From Mercurialis annua (taxonomy: Eukaryota > Streptophyta > Magnoliopsida > Malpighiales > Euphorbiaceae): a DNA stretch of 64,000 bases. Under the pieces are notes generated by a model. It saw only the letters and a list, made by a program, of their open reading frames with translations, made no database searches and had not been told where the DNA came from. Made by a program: the position numbers and the translations under genes. Below, one piece after another: positions 1-11,544 of this stretch (position 1 is its first letter; each line of letters starts with the position of its first letter). The stretch lies in contig NC_065571.1 of NCBI RefSeq assembly GCF_937616625.2, positions 14,448,501 through 14,512,500 of the forward strand, given 5' to 3'.

Positions 1-530
1 ATACAGATGCAGGTAATTTCAGAGATGGTTTTTGGGGCATGGGATGTGTTAGTCGTGATAGTGCTGGTCAAGTTATGATGGCAGGTTGTGTGAAGAAACA
101 GACAGGTTCAGAGATTATTATGGCTGAGGCGGAAGCCCTTTTATGGGGTCTCAAAGCAGCTAAGGATTGTTCCTTTTCGAAAATAATTGTGGAGAGTGAT
201 AATGCAACTCTCATTTCTGCTCTGCAGAATGAAACTCAGATCATCTCTGAGCTTGGTGATGTCCTGGATAATATCAGGGTCATTGCTTCTTGTTTTGTGC
301 AGCTGCAATGGAGGAAGGTCTCTCGTGATGCTAATAAGCTGGCCCATGGTTTAGCCGCTGCAGCTGTTATCGAAGAGGAGAAATTTTGGATTGACGACCT
401 GCCAGTTGAGCTCCAAGATATTTGGAATTCTGATTTGCAGAAGGGAAATGCTGTTAACTTATCTTTAAGTTCTAGTTTGTTTTAGTTTTTCTGGCTTTGC
501 TAGTTGCTTTTGTTCCATAAAAAAAAAAAC
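1..530 (+). mobile_element. LINE 3' end with poly(A) tail, cut by window edge
   Basis: The RNase H reading frame, a short 3' untranslated stretch and a run of eleven A near 519-529 follow each other, as at the 3' end of a plant L1-type LINE. The 5' part lies outside the window, so neither the target-site duplication nor the reverse transcriptase can be seen. Confidence 0.7.
3..485 (+). CDS. RNase H domain (RVT_3 type) of a plant LINE, N-terminally cut
   Basis: The frame is open from the window edge: TDAG at bases 3-14 precedes the first in-frame ATG at 39, so that ATG is not the true start. The acidic residues expected of RNase H are all visible: D in TDAG, E in MAEAEAL, D in VESDN, and D in SRDANKLAHGLA. 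In plant L1-type elements this domain follows the reverse transcriptase and zf-RVT domains and degrades the RNA strand of the RNA:DNA hybrid. The stop TAG at 483-485 is followed by a short 3' tail and poly(A). A domesticated single-domain RNase H gene is possible, but the adjacent poly(A) favours a LINE remnant. Confidence 0.7.
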   Translation, partial: TDAGNFRDGFWGMGCVSRDSAGQVMMAGCVKKQTGSEIIMAEAEALLWGLKAAKDCSFSKIIVESDNATLISALQNETQIISELGDVLDNIRVIASCFVQLQWRKVSRDANKLAHGLAAAAVIEEEKFWIDDLPVELQDIWNSDLQKGNAVNLSLSSSLF

Positions 531-586
531 TAGTAAACTGCTAAGTTGTAGGTTTAAATTTTTTTACAAACATTTATTTGTTTTAA

Positions 587-904
587 GGGTTAATTACAGA
601 TAAAATCACCACCTTTACACGAATTTTTAAAAATAACACGACCTTTAAAACGTGTCAATTCAGGACATCACCTTTCATTTTTTTTCAAAAATAACATGAG
701 CACGTTTTTAGACAAAATTTTGCTGACTTGGACACCAAATGAGAGTGCCACGTGTCATGTCACGTCAGCAAAAACGCCATTAAAAATGTGCCCATGTTGT
801 TTTTGAAAAAAAATGAAAGGTGGTGCCCTGAATTGCCACGTTTTAAAAGTCGTGTTATTTTTGCAATTTCGTATATAGGTGATGATTTTATATCTATTTA
901 ACCC
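587..904. mobile_element. Mutator-type foldback MITE
   Basis: The element is a near-palindrome with long arms starting GGGTTAAT at the left and ending ATTTAACCC at the right. It is flanked by a perfect 9-bp duplication TTGTTTTAA at 578-586 and 905-913. Nine-base duplications are the hallmark of the Mutator superfamily. It has no coding capacity. Confidence 0.8.
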
Positions 905-913
905 TTGTTTTAA

Positions 914-1650
914 TTATTAAAAACAAAATTGTACAATCTCTAGAAAATTACTTTGCCAAAAGCTACAACTTCAACCGTACCTCTTTTTTTTTACTCTTTT
1001 TTTTTCCTTCAAAATCATGTTTTTTTTTTATGCAGGTGATCATTTAGATGCTTATATTTGACACTATGTCTTTATTTATATTGTTATATCTTTTATTACA
1101 TTATGTATCCACTAAATAGTATTGTAATCATTATAATATTAAAATTTTTTTATGTACTAATCTCTTTATTTTTTCAAATATTTTTAAATGCCATTTTTGT
1201 CAAATTCATATTTTTATTTATTACATTTATTTTGTTGTTTATAAATATTTTTAAATTTTGATATGTTAGTAATTTTTTTATTTTTTATTCTATCTTGTTT
1301 ATTTAATTTTTTTCATTTGAATTTTATAATTTTCATTTTTATATTTTAATTTATCTATATCTTTTATTTTTTATTAACATAATGAATATTAAAATAAATT
1401 TATTCTTAACAAGTTTAAATTAAGTATACACACCAACTTGCTTATGGAGTACATGATTAATATTAGTAATTATATTTTATTATTTTACACATTTTTTTTA
1501 TAATTAAATACTTAATATATTTTGATTTGTTTTTTTTATTTGTAAATTTATAACCTAATTTTAGACACTTGTCTTTAATAATTAAACACTTGTTCTTTCA
1601 ATTTTTTTTTTAATTTAGATATTTGTCTTCTATAGTAAACCTTATCATTT
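914..1650. other. Extremely AT-rich stretch, no gene seen
   Basis: Long T-rich and A-rich runs dominate. A short open frame at 1058-1261 is Ile/Phe/Leu-rich and looks like translated AT-rich sequence rather than a gene. Confidence 0.6.
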
Positions 1651-1654
1651 TGAC

Positions 1655-2400
1655 ACTAGAGTTTTGAGCGCGAAACAAACCCTTCATGGGCGCGGCATGT
1701 TAAAAAAAGTTGAAACCCTGATTGACCGTTGAAGGATCTCGTGCGTGATACAAGCATCACGAGTGCAATAAATTGGACAGTTGAAGACTCAGCAAATATA
1801 TATCAGAAGCCCCAATAAAGTGATGACATGTGGCACTAGCCGTTGGAATGTTTTCCAGCAAGGCATATGTCGCAGGTGCAACATAAGGGTAGTGGGCGCG
1901 ACCGTTCTATTTCCTGCAAAATTACTTTTTTCGTTAGTGCTTTGTTTGCAGTTTGCAATAGGTATAAATATAAACCCGTTTGCAATTTTTCAAGACTAAT
2001 GATTTATAAATTTTAAAACAACAAACTCTCATCTTTAAATTAATTTTTGTTTTTTTGTAGTTTTGGACTAAGCTTATAAACTCTTAATCATTGCAAGTTA
2101 GAGTTTAACTTTAGAAAAACTCAATCCTTGGAAGTTAAAGATAAGCTTTGAAAAATTTAATAGTTGGTGTTTAGTTTTAAAGCACCAAGTTTGGAAGTTA
2201 GCATAGAAAACTCTTTGTGAATCTTAATTAGTGAATTCCAAATCTCAATCTTTGATTGAGTAGTGCAGTAGGATCGATTTGTGATCTGAACCACCGTAAA
2301 CCCTTGTGTCAATTTTCTAACTAAATTTTTAATTCTGCTAAAAAGAATTTAAATATTTCATTAACAATCAAACACTAAAGGTTTGCCATGCACTTTCTTT
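1655..2400 (+). repeat. Left copy of an LTR-like direct repeat
   Basis: From about 1660 this matches 12480-13215 in the same orientation, at roughly 75-80 % by eye. Shared words include GATGACATGT, CAGCAAGGCATATGTCGC and GCTAAAAAGAATTTAAAT. It is probably the remains of the 5' LTR of the decayed copia element that follows. Its left end is truncated or unrecognisable and no TG boundary can be fixed. Confidence 0.5.
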
Positions 2401-2691
2401 TGACATTGTTAGGAAGATTCTTGCAAGATCACGAAAAAACACAGGCCCACTACACGCAAGTACTGAACAAGTGAGTCGTCGGTCCAAGGAAAGAAAAGGA
2501 GCTTCATTAATTACTCCAGATTTTTTCATTATCATGTAAAGCTCATGTAATAACCCGTATTTTTATATATAATTTTCGACGTGTTTCCGGGTTGGTTTTG
2601 AGGAGTATTTTAAGTTTCGTGGATAGTTCGTGGTTTGATTCGTTTTAGGTTTGGTTTTAAAAAAAATGGATTACGTTGTTGTTTAAGGGTC

Positions 2692-2838
2692 TCGTACGAG
2701 ACCCTTGTTTTCTTTTAATTCCCGTTCGAGAATCTTAAGATTCTCGAACGAGAATCACGTTTTGGGGCCAGGTCTCGAACGAGACCAGGAGTTCTCGAAC
2801 GAGAACCAAGCCCAGCTTGGCTGTTCTCGTTCGAGAAT
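2692..2838. repeat. Array of CGTTCG/CGAACG near-palindromes
   Basis: About six copies of a TCTCGTTCGAGA-type word in both orientations (one with CGTACG) lie within about 150 bp of the first solo LTR. The same word family recurs in the Athila-like element at 17580, 24688 and 28775. Confidence 0.7.
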
Positions 2839-3388
2839 TGATTACTGTGCGTGGGGGCACTTTTGTCTTTCGTTTCTAACCTAATCGACCTACTTAAATA
2901 CCTAAAATTCAACCCTAATCTATTCTCCACACTACAAACAAACCCTAGACATCTTAAACATCCATTTTCACTAAGAAACGTTGCTGCAATCATCACTCAA
3001 AGTGGTTGTCCCGATAAGTTTCTTAATTTGTTGAATTTCAGTTTATGTTTAAAGCGGCAATTCCGTATTTTTGATCGTTCTACCTCGTTTCTAGATCGAA
3101 ATCAAAACCGTTTGATCTCAGGCGTTCTAGACTCACATACCTACGATTCCCAATCTCGTTTTCGCAAAACAGTACGCTATCAATCTCGTTTCAATCGCCG
3201 TACGGTTTATCGTTTTGAAATGTTTAATACTATTCTTGGTGCAATTCATGGTCTGCCGATTCCTTTCATTGTTTAGGGCCATGACTTTGGTTTTTATTAC
3301 GATTATAGCATCCACATTTGTTAGAATTGATTAATTAGATCGTTCGAGCCGTGTTGATTCCGTTGTGTGAATCGTCGTACGGTTATCA

Positions 3389-3438
3389 TGCGTGGCTTCT
3401 GCCATTGTTCTCGTGCGTGGCTTCTGCCATTGTTCTTC
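3389..3438. repeat. 25-bp tandem duplication inside solo LTR
   Basis: Two adjacent copies of a 25-bp unit containing CGTGGCTTCTGCCATTGTTC. Confidence 0.8.
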
Positions 3439-3924
3439 CTTTTGATTTCTTAATCTTAATCTCTAATGTACTGGGTTAAGCTTTTATTAGAGATGTTGTT
3501 AGTCCTTATGATTAGAGGTGTTAAGTTGTTATAAGATATTCATGGCTTAAGGTTGTAATTCGATGATTACTGTATTCAAGTTAAGGATGTTAAGGTTAGA
3601 GGGAATCCTTTCTTTTTGAATTGAAAGAGATGGTAAAATAGTCCCTTTGGTCATTCATTGTTTTGTTATAAATCAAATAAGTAATTTGAATTTTATTTTG
3701 ATTTATAAATTAAATATTGAAAACGATAGCTAATTATAAAATTAGTTAATATAATTACTCGGGTAATTATATTTAAGTAAGAATATCAATTTGACATGAA
3801 ATTGGTTAAATTACAATTTAGCCCTCGAACTTATTTTATAACTTAATTAAGGGGACTCTTGATTAGTAACTTTATATTTTATTTTAATTATAAACAAAAG
3901 TAATTACTTTGATTTTAAATATCA

Positions 3925-4005
3925 AATTGGCTAAAGTACAGTTCAGTCCCTAATTGGCTAAAGTACAATTTAGTTCCTAATTGGATAAAGTACAGTTTAG
4001 TCCCT
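3925..4005. repeat. 27-bp tandem repeat, three copies
   Basis: Three successive units start AATTGG(C/A)TAAAGTACA at 3925, 3952 and 3979, with a few substitutions between them. They lie inside the first solo LTR. Confidence 0.8.
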
Positions 4006-4713
4006 AAACTTTTATAAACTTCAATTGTTAGATTTTTGGGTTGTAACTTGGGTTACTTGCAATTGAAGTTATTGAATTCTGCTTTTAAATGGATTATTAT
4101 TTTATCGAATTATTTTATAAATATAACTCGGGTTTATATTTGATAAACGTTTTGAGTCGGGTTAGACTTGGATCACCCGACAAGTGAGGTTAGCTTGATA
4201 GTTATTGGTAACTTGGCTAACCCACTATTTGGAAATTAATTATTATTATTTAAAGATTATTAAATAATACTTATAAATTGGATTTTAAATAAGAACTCAA
4301 TAGACTTGTATTAATTGGGCTTTATTACCTAAGGGGTATCTTTGTGTTGTTCTGTATTGCTTTATTCTGACGTGTTATTTGTACTAGTCCTATGTGGTGT
4401 CTAGTACTCTCTAGAGTTAGGGTCTGTTTTTAATAATTATTTTATTTATCTAGACTCGTCTACTGTTCGTGCTTCAGAGGCAAACCGGGATTAGTTGCTT
4501 GCCGGTTATCACGTGGATTAGCAAGCAGTGAGTTTGTACTTACTATTTACCGCTTTATTAAGTAAATTGTTATTTTAATATTAAATATATATTGTACGTA
4601 TATTGCGGACTGTTTTTATATTATGCCTCTTAGTTGGAACATGCTACCTAATGGGCATCATTAGGACTGCGTGCGCACTTGTAATGATCTGGGTAAGTTA
4701 TATATGGAAATGT

Positions 4714-4840
4714 GGTAACTCGGTGTGAGCATAGCTCTCGGGACCAAATAGAGTAACTCGGTGTAGCTCGGCTCTCGGGACTCTGGATATGGTATAAGTG
4801 TGGTCAGTGGTAACTCGGTGTAGTTTAGCTCTCGGGACCA
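4714..4840. repeat. Three spaced copies of a GTAACTCGGTGT...CTCTCGGGAC unit
   Basis: Units of about 30 bp begin near 4714, 4753 and 4809 within the first solo LTR. Spacers differ, so this is an imperfect tandem array. Confidence 0.7.
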
Positions 4841-5423
4841 GACCTATTGGATTATGGAAATATTTAGAATTGTGGTTTAGGGTTCCAACTATTATTCGTA
4901 ATATCGTTATTAAATGTTTTAAACGGTTTTAAAGGTTTTCTAGATAGTGGTATAAACTCATCTCAGTATATCTGACCCCGTTGTTTTTCCAATTTTTCCC
5001 AGGATTATGATGATCTGAGAGAGTCTGGTGATCTCCGCGTTTACTTTCTCAGAGGTTTTTATTATTTGATAAACTGTAAAACGGTTTTATTCTTAGACCG
5101 CAGTAGTAACTAGACGTCTTTATTTTATTCTAGTTGTTGTCAGATTGGTCTAACTGATTATTTATTGCTCTGGCATGTTATATGATTATTCCGGATTATT
5201 TATGTTAAGCCAAATTAATACCATTATTGGAAAGCATGTTATTTTAATTGCTGAATATTATAACTGCTAGATTTAGGCTGAAGTCTTGGTTGCCCCCGAG
5301 CATTGGTTTTCTGCAGGTTTATGTGTTTGTATGTTAATTGAAATGCTAACTACGGGTTTTGGTACTACATTACCCATACCCTAGCGCCGGTCGCGATTCA
5401 TGAAAATGAGTCGTGACAGCTCA

Positions 5424-5695
5424 TTTCCTTCACGAGTACGTTCGCCTACTGCTTTGTCGAAACCTGCACTCGCGCACTCGATGTTTTTCTTTTGGAGATG
5501 AAGGAGACATAATTGGTGGCATATATCTATTTGTTTCAGATGAGCCTTCATTTCATAGACTAAGCTCTATTTCAGGATTGGCTCTCTTACTGTGATTAGC
5601 CCCTAATCGCTCCTGCACCTATAGCGTTCGTGATCTGCCTACTTCGACCCTTATTTCTTCCAATTATGTTCTCGTACCCAAGTCCTGAAAAAAAT
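5424..5695. other. GC-richer block of unknown origin, possibly mitochondrial
   Basis: This block between the first solo LTR and the copia gag is clearly less AT-rich than its surroundings. One reading around 5426-5480 has a Ser/Pro/Arg-rich flavour that reminds me of plant mitochondrial spacer frames. I cannot confirm this. It could equally be leader sequence of the copia element. The 60-codon open frame at 5413-5595 starts inside the LTR end and is not credible as a gene. Confidence 0.25.
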
Positions 5696-5911
5696 CAAGA
5701 GTCTTGTGGAGGAATATTAATTTAACACTTATATAACTAAATTCTATTTTCGAGTGTATTTTGAATAAGATATGCCTTATCTAGAGGTTGGACTCTGTTT
5801 ATAAATTCATTGCTTATATTTTTTTTTGTTCATTCTTTGAGGGAATTACAATTGGTGTTGGAGCTTAGTGCTCTTTTATGTGCTAATTAAGTGCAAGAGT
5901 TTTTGATCAAA

Positions 5912-7233
5912 AATGGCAACCAAAATGTTTTTCATCACTTTGAGATCATTTCTTGGTGTATCAAATTACAAAATTCGGAAGTTCCAAATGGAACTTTTTC
6001 TTGATATGCAAGGGGTAGATTTCTGAAATGTGTTTCTCAATGGATAGAAACATCTGTTCAACAAAGATGATGTCCCTTTGGAAAACGATGAGTGGTCCAA
6101 AGATCAATTGGATGAGAATGCTCTAAATAGAAAAGCCATCACAACTCTCATATACTAAATTTTAAGAGTAGAAGTGGGAAGAATTCAGCACTTGACTTGT
6201 GTCAAGAAAATTATATGGGAGACCTTGAAGAAATACTATGAATACACTAATCAATTCAAGGAAAAGAAGCTTGAGTTTCTTCTTAGAAAATATGAAGGCT
6301 TCAAAAGTTTATGTCCTTGATGACTACAAAGTTTCTTGAAATTGTTACAAGTCTTGAGTCAGTTGAAAAATTCTACTAGTTGAAGGAAATGAATAGTAAA
6401 ATCTTGAGATCCCTTCCTCTTGTCTTATGGAAACCGAAAGTGATCGCCATTGAAGAAGCTCATGACTTGTCCACCTTGAGGACAAATGAATTGATTGGCA
6501 AGTTGCTCCTCTATGAGATGTCTTACATCTAGAACATCGAAAATAAGAAGCCAAAAAAATGGCATTGCATTCAAGACCTCCACATGTTATTTTCATCATA
6601 AAGAAACCAAGAAAAAAAGCAATTAACGAGAAATCATGAGACTCACTAGCTAAGAGAGTTAATGAGCTCAAGATCATAAAAGGAAAGGGAAAGGTCAAGC
6701 ATGAGAGATCCTCCTCTTCAAGAAGAAGTGATAAAGAAGGATCCAAAACTTCATTGGATAATCACTCAGTTGGAAAATTCTACAATTTTAAGGAAATAAA
6801 TAGTAAAATCTTTTGATTCCTTCCTCTTCTCTTATGGCAACTGAAAGTGACCGTTATTGAAGAAGTTTATGACTTGTCCACCTTGAGGACCGATGATTTG
6901 ATTGACACGTTGCTACTCCATGAGATGTCTTACATCTATAACATAAAAAAGGAGAAGCCTGAAAAAGATGGCATTGCTTTGAAGACCTTCACATGTTATC
7001 TTCATCATGAAGTAACCAAGAAAAAAACCAATTAATGAGAAATCATGAGACTCACAAGAGAATTAATGAGCTCAAGAGCATTAATGGCAAGGGAAAGGTC
7101 AAGCATAGGAGATCCTCCTCTTCATGAAGAGGTGGTAAAAAAAGGATCCAAGACTTCATGGGATAGTCACTAACAATTCGAAAATGAAAGCCACTATGAT
7201 GTTAACCTATGATTTATGACATTTGAGGAGGAA
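5912..7233 (+). pseudogene. Copia gag (UBN2 domain), decayed, with internal duplication
   Basis: Translation from the ATG at 5912, with stops and frame changes, gives copia gag-like pieces: a KFQMELFL motif near 5970, EWSKDQLDENALNRKAI near 6090, LEFLLRKYEG near 6270, and LRSLPLVWKPKVIAIEEA near 6400. These match the order seen in UBN2-type gag proteins, which form the virus-like particle of Ty1/copia elements. The frame has stops (for example near 6025 and 6158) and the C-terminal half is present twice (6359-6765 and 6766-7170). The second solo LTR interrupts it at 7239, and the reading resumes after 9581. Confidence 0.65.
6359..7170 (+). repeat. Tandem duplication of about 406 bp inside copia gag
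   Basis: Unit 1 (6359-6765) and unit 2 (6766-7170) align along their whole length at roughly 85-90 % by eye. Both start TCAGTTG(A/G)AAAATTCTAC and end near a GGATA(A/G)TCAC word. Unit 2 keeps the longer open frame (6847-7035). Confidence 0.85.
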
Positions 7234-7238
7234 CCAAC

Positions 7239-9576
7239 TGTAATACCCCGTGATTTTAATGGTCAGAATAGGCCACGTGTTATGATTTTATTCGTTGGGA
7301 GTACGTAAAGTAGATTTAAGAATAAATTTAATTTATGAGAGTCCCTTAAAACGTATTGAGGCTATAGAAATTTAAAATTTTAAATTGGGGATTAAAATTT
7401 TAATAATCGGATTAGAACGGGACTAATAAAGTTTGAAAAATTAAAATAAAATATTTTATAAGTCTCAAGTGAATATTTTTTATGTCAATATTTGCAAAAT
7501 ATTATAAAGAAGTTGTAGTTAAATTTTCGTGGAATTTAGACGTAATTATTAAGTCGAGCGAGACTGAGCAGGATTTCACTTATCGTTTTTATTTTTAAAA
7601 AATAAAATATAAGTCGGATGCGAATAAAAATTATATTTTCATTCGTTTTTTATTTTATAGGATTTTTGAGTAATGTTTGGCAAAATTTGGAAGTCGTTTC
7701 TGTTTGGGCTATAGACGACTAATTAAGAAGTTGGTTTAAAGTGCATGGTTGAACTAGTACTAAACTGCACTTTAACTTTTCCTATATATATAATTCCATT
7801 TGAAAGAAATGAGTACAGAATACTCATTTCTTCATTTCAAACCAAAAGTGAGAGCTGCTTCCTCTCAAAGACGCGCAAGACTTAGGGTTTCGACCGTTTC
7901 TCGATTCTAACCCCGTTTCCTCGACGAGTACTCAAGAAATCAAGGTATTAAACCCATATTAAACGTTTATTTTGATATATTTCAAATATATATTCGCTTA
8001 TAAACGATTACAGAATCGAACGATCATTTTAAACGTCTGAATTATGTTTGGATTGCGTATACATGTAATAGGATATCGAATTAGTGTTTTTATACGTCCG
8101 GAGTAGGTCGAAACAGCCCGGGAATCATTCCCGGAGCTGCTTCACGCCCAGCCTGTGATCGGAGGCTGTGCGATCGGAGGGGGGGGGTTAGGGATTTTCA
8201 ACCCGACCTTGTCTAACAAGTTTATGCAATCCGAAAACAACCTAAATGGACTTAGAAAGTGAACTAGGAGGTTGAAAAGGTCGGTTTAATAAAACGCTGC
8301 GACGTTTAAATTAAACCATACATTAATCAATGGATTAATGTTAAATGGATTATGAGTTTGTACCGGGAATGGTATACAATTTTAACGAGATATCCTAAGT
8401 TGGGATTAGTTCAATCATTATAAGTTATGTTTTGGTTTATATAGTCTATACTTGATGTGTGTGCGACGTTTTTATTATATCTAGATGCAACGAGTGTCGA
8501 TCTGCAGAGTCAAGACACCGAGGTGTTTGACTAGTATGGGAGCGGGTTTTGTGAGTTTACTTTGTGGTTTTTACTTTTGAAAATTTATATTTAAAATGTT
8601 TTTAAATAACAAATCGCACTACTATAACTGAACCATGAAAGATCCATTGGAACAAACTTACTATTGGTTGTCAATAGGATTGTGTGATCACCAGTAGTAC
8701 GATAGATACGAGCCTGTGTCTGATATAGAGGTCAGTTAATGTCATTAGGCGTTGGAAGTGCTAGCGACCCTGATTTAACAGTCTGAGACGGCTAAACGAT
8801 TACGGTCACAGGTAACACTGTGATGGAAGTTTCACGGTTACGGTTCAGACACCCAGCTTAGACGGCAGTGATTTAGTTCACAGTCTAAGGCCCATGTTGT
8901 GTAGGTTGAGACCCATACAATTATGTACCTTGTAGGGTTTCATCTGGATCAAGTAATTGGTAATATTTTATATATAAGAAGGTTTTATATATATGCGATT
9001 TGAATATTCAACTATAAATGTGTAAACTCACTAAGAAATATTTATATTTCTGACCCTTCCCAGTGTTCCCCTTTCAGGTTATGAAGTATAAGTCATACTT
9101 CCACAACAATTCCGGAAGTCGTCGTCTGTATCAGTAGAGCTGCAAGAAGTTGGGTACCGGGAAGTCTGTCTTTCTGTTTACAGTAGTTCAACCTATTTTG
9201 ATAAACTCTGATTTGAACTACTGTATAAGATATATATTTTAAAAGCTGCGTGTTTTCTAAAATGCTTGGACCAGTAGTTTGAGAGACACACTGGTTTTAT
9301 GTTTATAGCATTTTAGCATTATATTGAAAACAGAGCAGCTACGTCACAAGAAACTGATGTTTACGCTATGGTGTCTTGAAATACAATAATGGTTTTGCAA
9401 TCGCGTTTTCAATAAAGGTTTTAAAGTGTTTCTGCAACGAGGTTGCGAACTTTTTTATGTTTTAAACGCGAAAAATTTGTAAAGGTTTTTAGACTTGCTA
9501 CGGGTTTCGGAACAATCACTCTCATTCCTTAGCGCCGGTCTCGGCTCGAGTTTCGGGTGGAAATCGGGTCATGACA
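7239..9576. mobile_element. Solo LTR, 2.34 kb, gypsy type, TSD CCAAC
   Basis: The LTR starts TGTAATACCCCG and ends GGGTCATGACA, with perfect 5-bp duplications CCAAC at 7234-7238 and 9577-9581. It carries a TATA-like CCTATATATATAA at about 7780 and no coding region. Its termini resemble those of 2546-5418. It was inserted into the copia gag relic, whose reading resumes on the far side. Confidence 0.85.
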
Positions 9577-9581
9577 CCAAC

Positions 9582-10440
9582 ACTTGAGGTTTTAAAAGCT
9601 ACTTGATGCACATGATGATGATGTTTATAGCATGGTTCTTGGGACAACATGCTTGATTAATTGGTCATTAAATATGGTAATTATAATACCAATATATTTT
9701 TATTTTAAAATGAAGTTTCAAAAGCCAAAAATGAAATGTTTATTTTAAGTAAAGAATTTCAGGAGATTAATTTGACTAATGAAGTTCTCAAATTATTTTT
9801 AAAATCTATCCCTAAGCAAGATTGAAATGGTTATAACTTACTTAAGAAAAATGATAAACTAAACAATGATATTTTTGAGTTAAAAGAATCATTTTCAAAA
9901 TTTCAAAAAAGGAAGAAAACTTTGGATACAATTCTTATATCTCAAAGATGCCCAACAATGAAATTTTGATTTGCTATAATCAAAATATTTCTAGTTCAAA
10001 TATGACTTAATTTGTCAAATCATCTTTGCCTAAAAATCCTTCTATAGAAGTTCCTTCTATTGGTCAGACCAATTGGATTAAAGAAGGCTCATGTGCAGAC
10101 CAGAAAGCCTAAATTTTTTTTAGTTCAAAAGGCTAAGAGAAACAAGGATACAAGACCCTTTAGACATGACTATATTTTTCAATATAGTCACAAGTGGAAT
10201 AAGTAAATAAAAAGGAATTCACATGTTTATGGATTTTCATATGTTCCTACTTTTTCACATGCTTGCCCTTGCTATCATAAAACCATTAGAGCCAAACAAC
10301 CTCAAATGTAATTACATGTGAATTGGAATTGAATGTGTATATTGTACGAAATATGGTCACAAAAGTTTTCATTGCTATGTTAAAAAAGTTCAATTAAGGT
10401 TAATCCCTTTGCACTATTCAAGTATTAACTTCAAGGAATC
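9582..10440 (+). pseudogene. Copia gag C-terminal part with CCHC zinc knuckle, decayed
   Basis: This is the continuation of the copia gag interrupted by the second solo LTR. Pieces such as LKESFSKFQKRKKTLDTI near 9870-9925 are typical of the region between gag and zinc knuckle in copia elements. At about 10332 one frame reads ECVYCTKYGHKSFHCYVKK, a perfect C-x2-C-x4-H-x4-C knuckle that would bind RNA. Several stops and frame changes make it non-functional. Protease and all later pol domains are missing. Confidence 0.6.
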
Positions 10441-10447
10441 AAAGTTG

Positions 10448-10520
10448 CACTACTAAAATTCTGCCATTTAGCGACGAATTTTTCATCGCTAAATTCGTCG
10501 CTGTCGCAAATTTTTGTAGT
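10448..10520. mobile_element. CACTA-like terminal hairpin
   Basis: It begins CACTACTAAAATT and ends ATTTTTGTAGT, with the inner palindromic words TTTAGCGACGAATTT and AAATTCGTCGCT. Such words are common subterminal repeats of plant CACTA elements. No 3-bp duplication could be assigned, so it may be one end of a larger, decayed element reaching toward 10880. Confidence 0.4.
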
Positions 10521-10524
10521 AATG

Positions 10525-11540
10525 GAGAAAATAATAGTGACGAAATTTTCAAAAATTAGTGACAAATTTAGCCACGGATTTGAATCTCTCGCTAATTTTA
10601 AAAAAAATTATATCGTAAAATAAATTATTTATTTAATCCGTCAACCACCCGAGCCTTCCGTCACTCACCCCCCGCAACGGGTCACCCACCAGCACCAACC
10701 TGTCGATTTTTGCAACTTTTAAGTAGGTCACTCATCCTTTCCATTGCCCCACTCAAGACTCTTTAATCCTGTAAGTCTCCCGCGCGTAACTCCATCTTAA
10801 CTAACTCAGCTTCTTGTTATATATCTATATATATTATACTTAAATATAACTAAAAAACAACAATTATTTGCTTCCTAGTGGGGTACCTAAATAATTTACT
10901 TTGTAGGTACAAATGATATCCGCTAAGCCAAATTTAATATTATATTGTGGATAATCAAAGAGTAAGGATGCATTCTATGAGCATCCAAGGAAGATTTTTA
11001 GAAAATAGCAAAATAGGTAACCTTAAAACCGTATCATAAAATTTATGTGTTATATAAAAGTGTTTCAATTTTTTAAACACATATTCTTTTATGTCATGTT
11101 TCAATAATTATTCTTTTGAGGGGGAGAATTAAATTTTCATATCTTATTCTCCTAATACATTGTTTTTGATATACTTTAAAAATCGTGTTAATTATTGGAC
11201 TTTGATTTGACATGCATTGTACCTCAACTAAATGAAAAACTTATATTTTATTTTATTTATTTTCAAACTATCTTTCAAAGAGCTCCATTATGTTTTAACT
11301 ATGCGTTTATTGTTTTTGTTTTTGACGAAAAGGGAGAAGTCTCTATGCTTAGATAATTGCTAAGTGTTTTTTTTCTCAAAAATTTCTTGCTTCCTTAAAT
11401 TCGTTTTTATCTTATGTGCATAAACTGTGGGTGGAAGGGGGATCAATTTGTTTATTACTTAACTTAACCATTTTAACATGTTAATTCTCAAACTCAAAAG
11501 AGCAAGAATATTAGACCTTTATCTTTTCATACTCCTTTGT
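10525..11540. other. No gene seen; CACTA-like or copia remnant
   Basis: The first 100 bp continue the TAGTGACGAAATT-type words of the CACTA-like end. Short purine-rich stretches at 11325-11340 and 11430-11442 could be copia polypurine tracts. No credible open frame. Confidence 0.35.
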
Positions 11541-11544
11541 TTAG

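Larger units (their letters stand above)
2546..5418. mobile_element. Solo LTR, 2.87 kb, gypsy type, TSD GCTCA
   Basis: The sequence starts TGTAATAACCCG and ends GTCGTGACA, and lies between perfect 5-bp duplications GCTCA (2541-2545 and 5419-5423). It has no internal retrotransposon coding region, as expected after recombination between two LTRs. Its start and its GCGCCGGTC-rich end resemble those of the 7239-9576 LTR, so the two belong to one family, probably a Tekay-like chromovirus (family name from memory). Open frames inside, such as 2851-3276, show no domain and are not called genes. Confidence 0.85.

Noticed and set aside
1058..1261. Ile/Phe-rich frame resembling a membrane peptide
   Set aside because: Runs of T in AT-rich DNA give such residues by chance; no start context, homologue or neighbour supports it.
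2851..3276. 141-codon open frame in the first solo LTR
   Set aside because: It lies wholly inside an LTR, overlaps the motif array edge and shows no recognisable domain.
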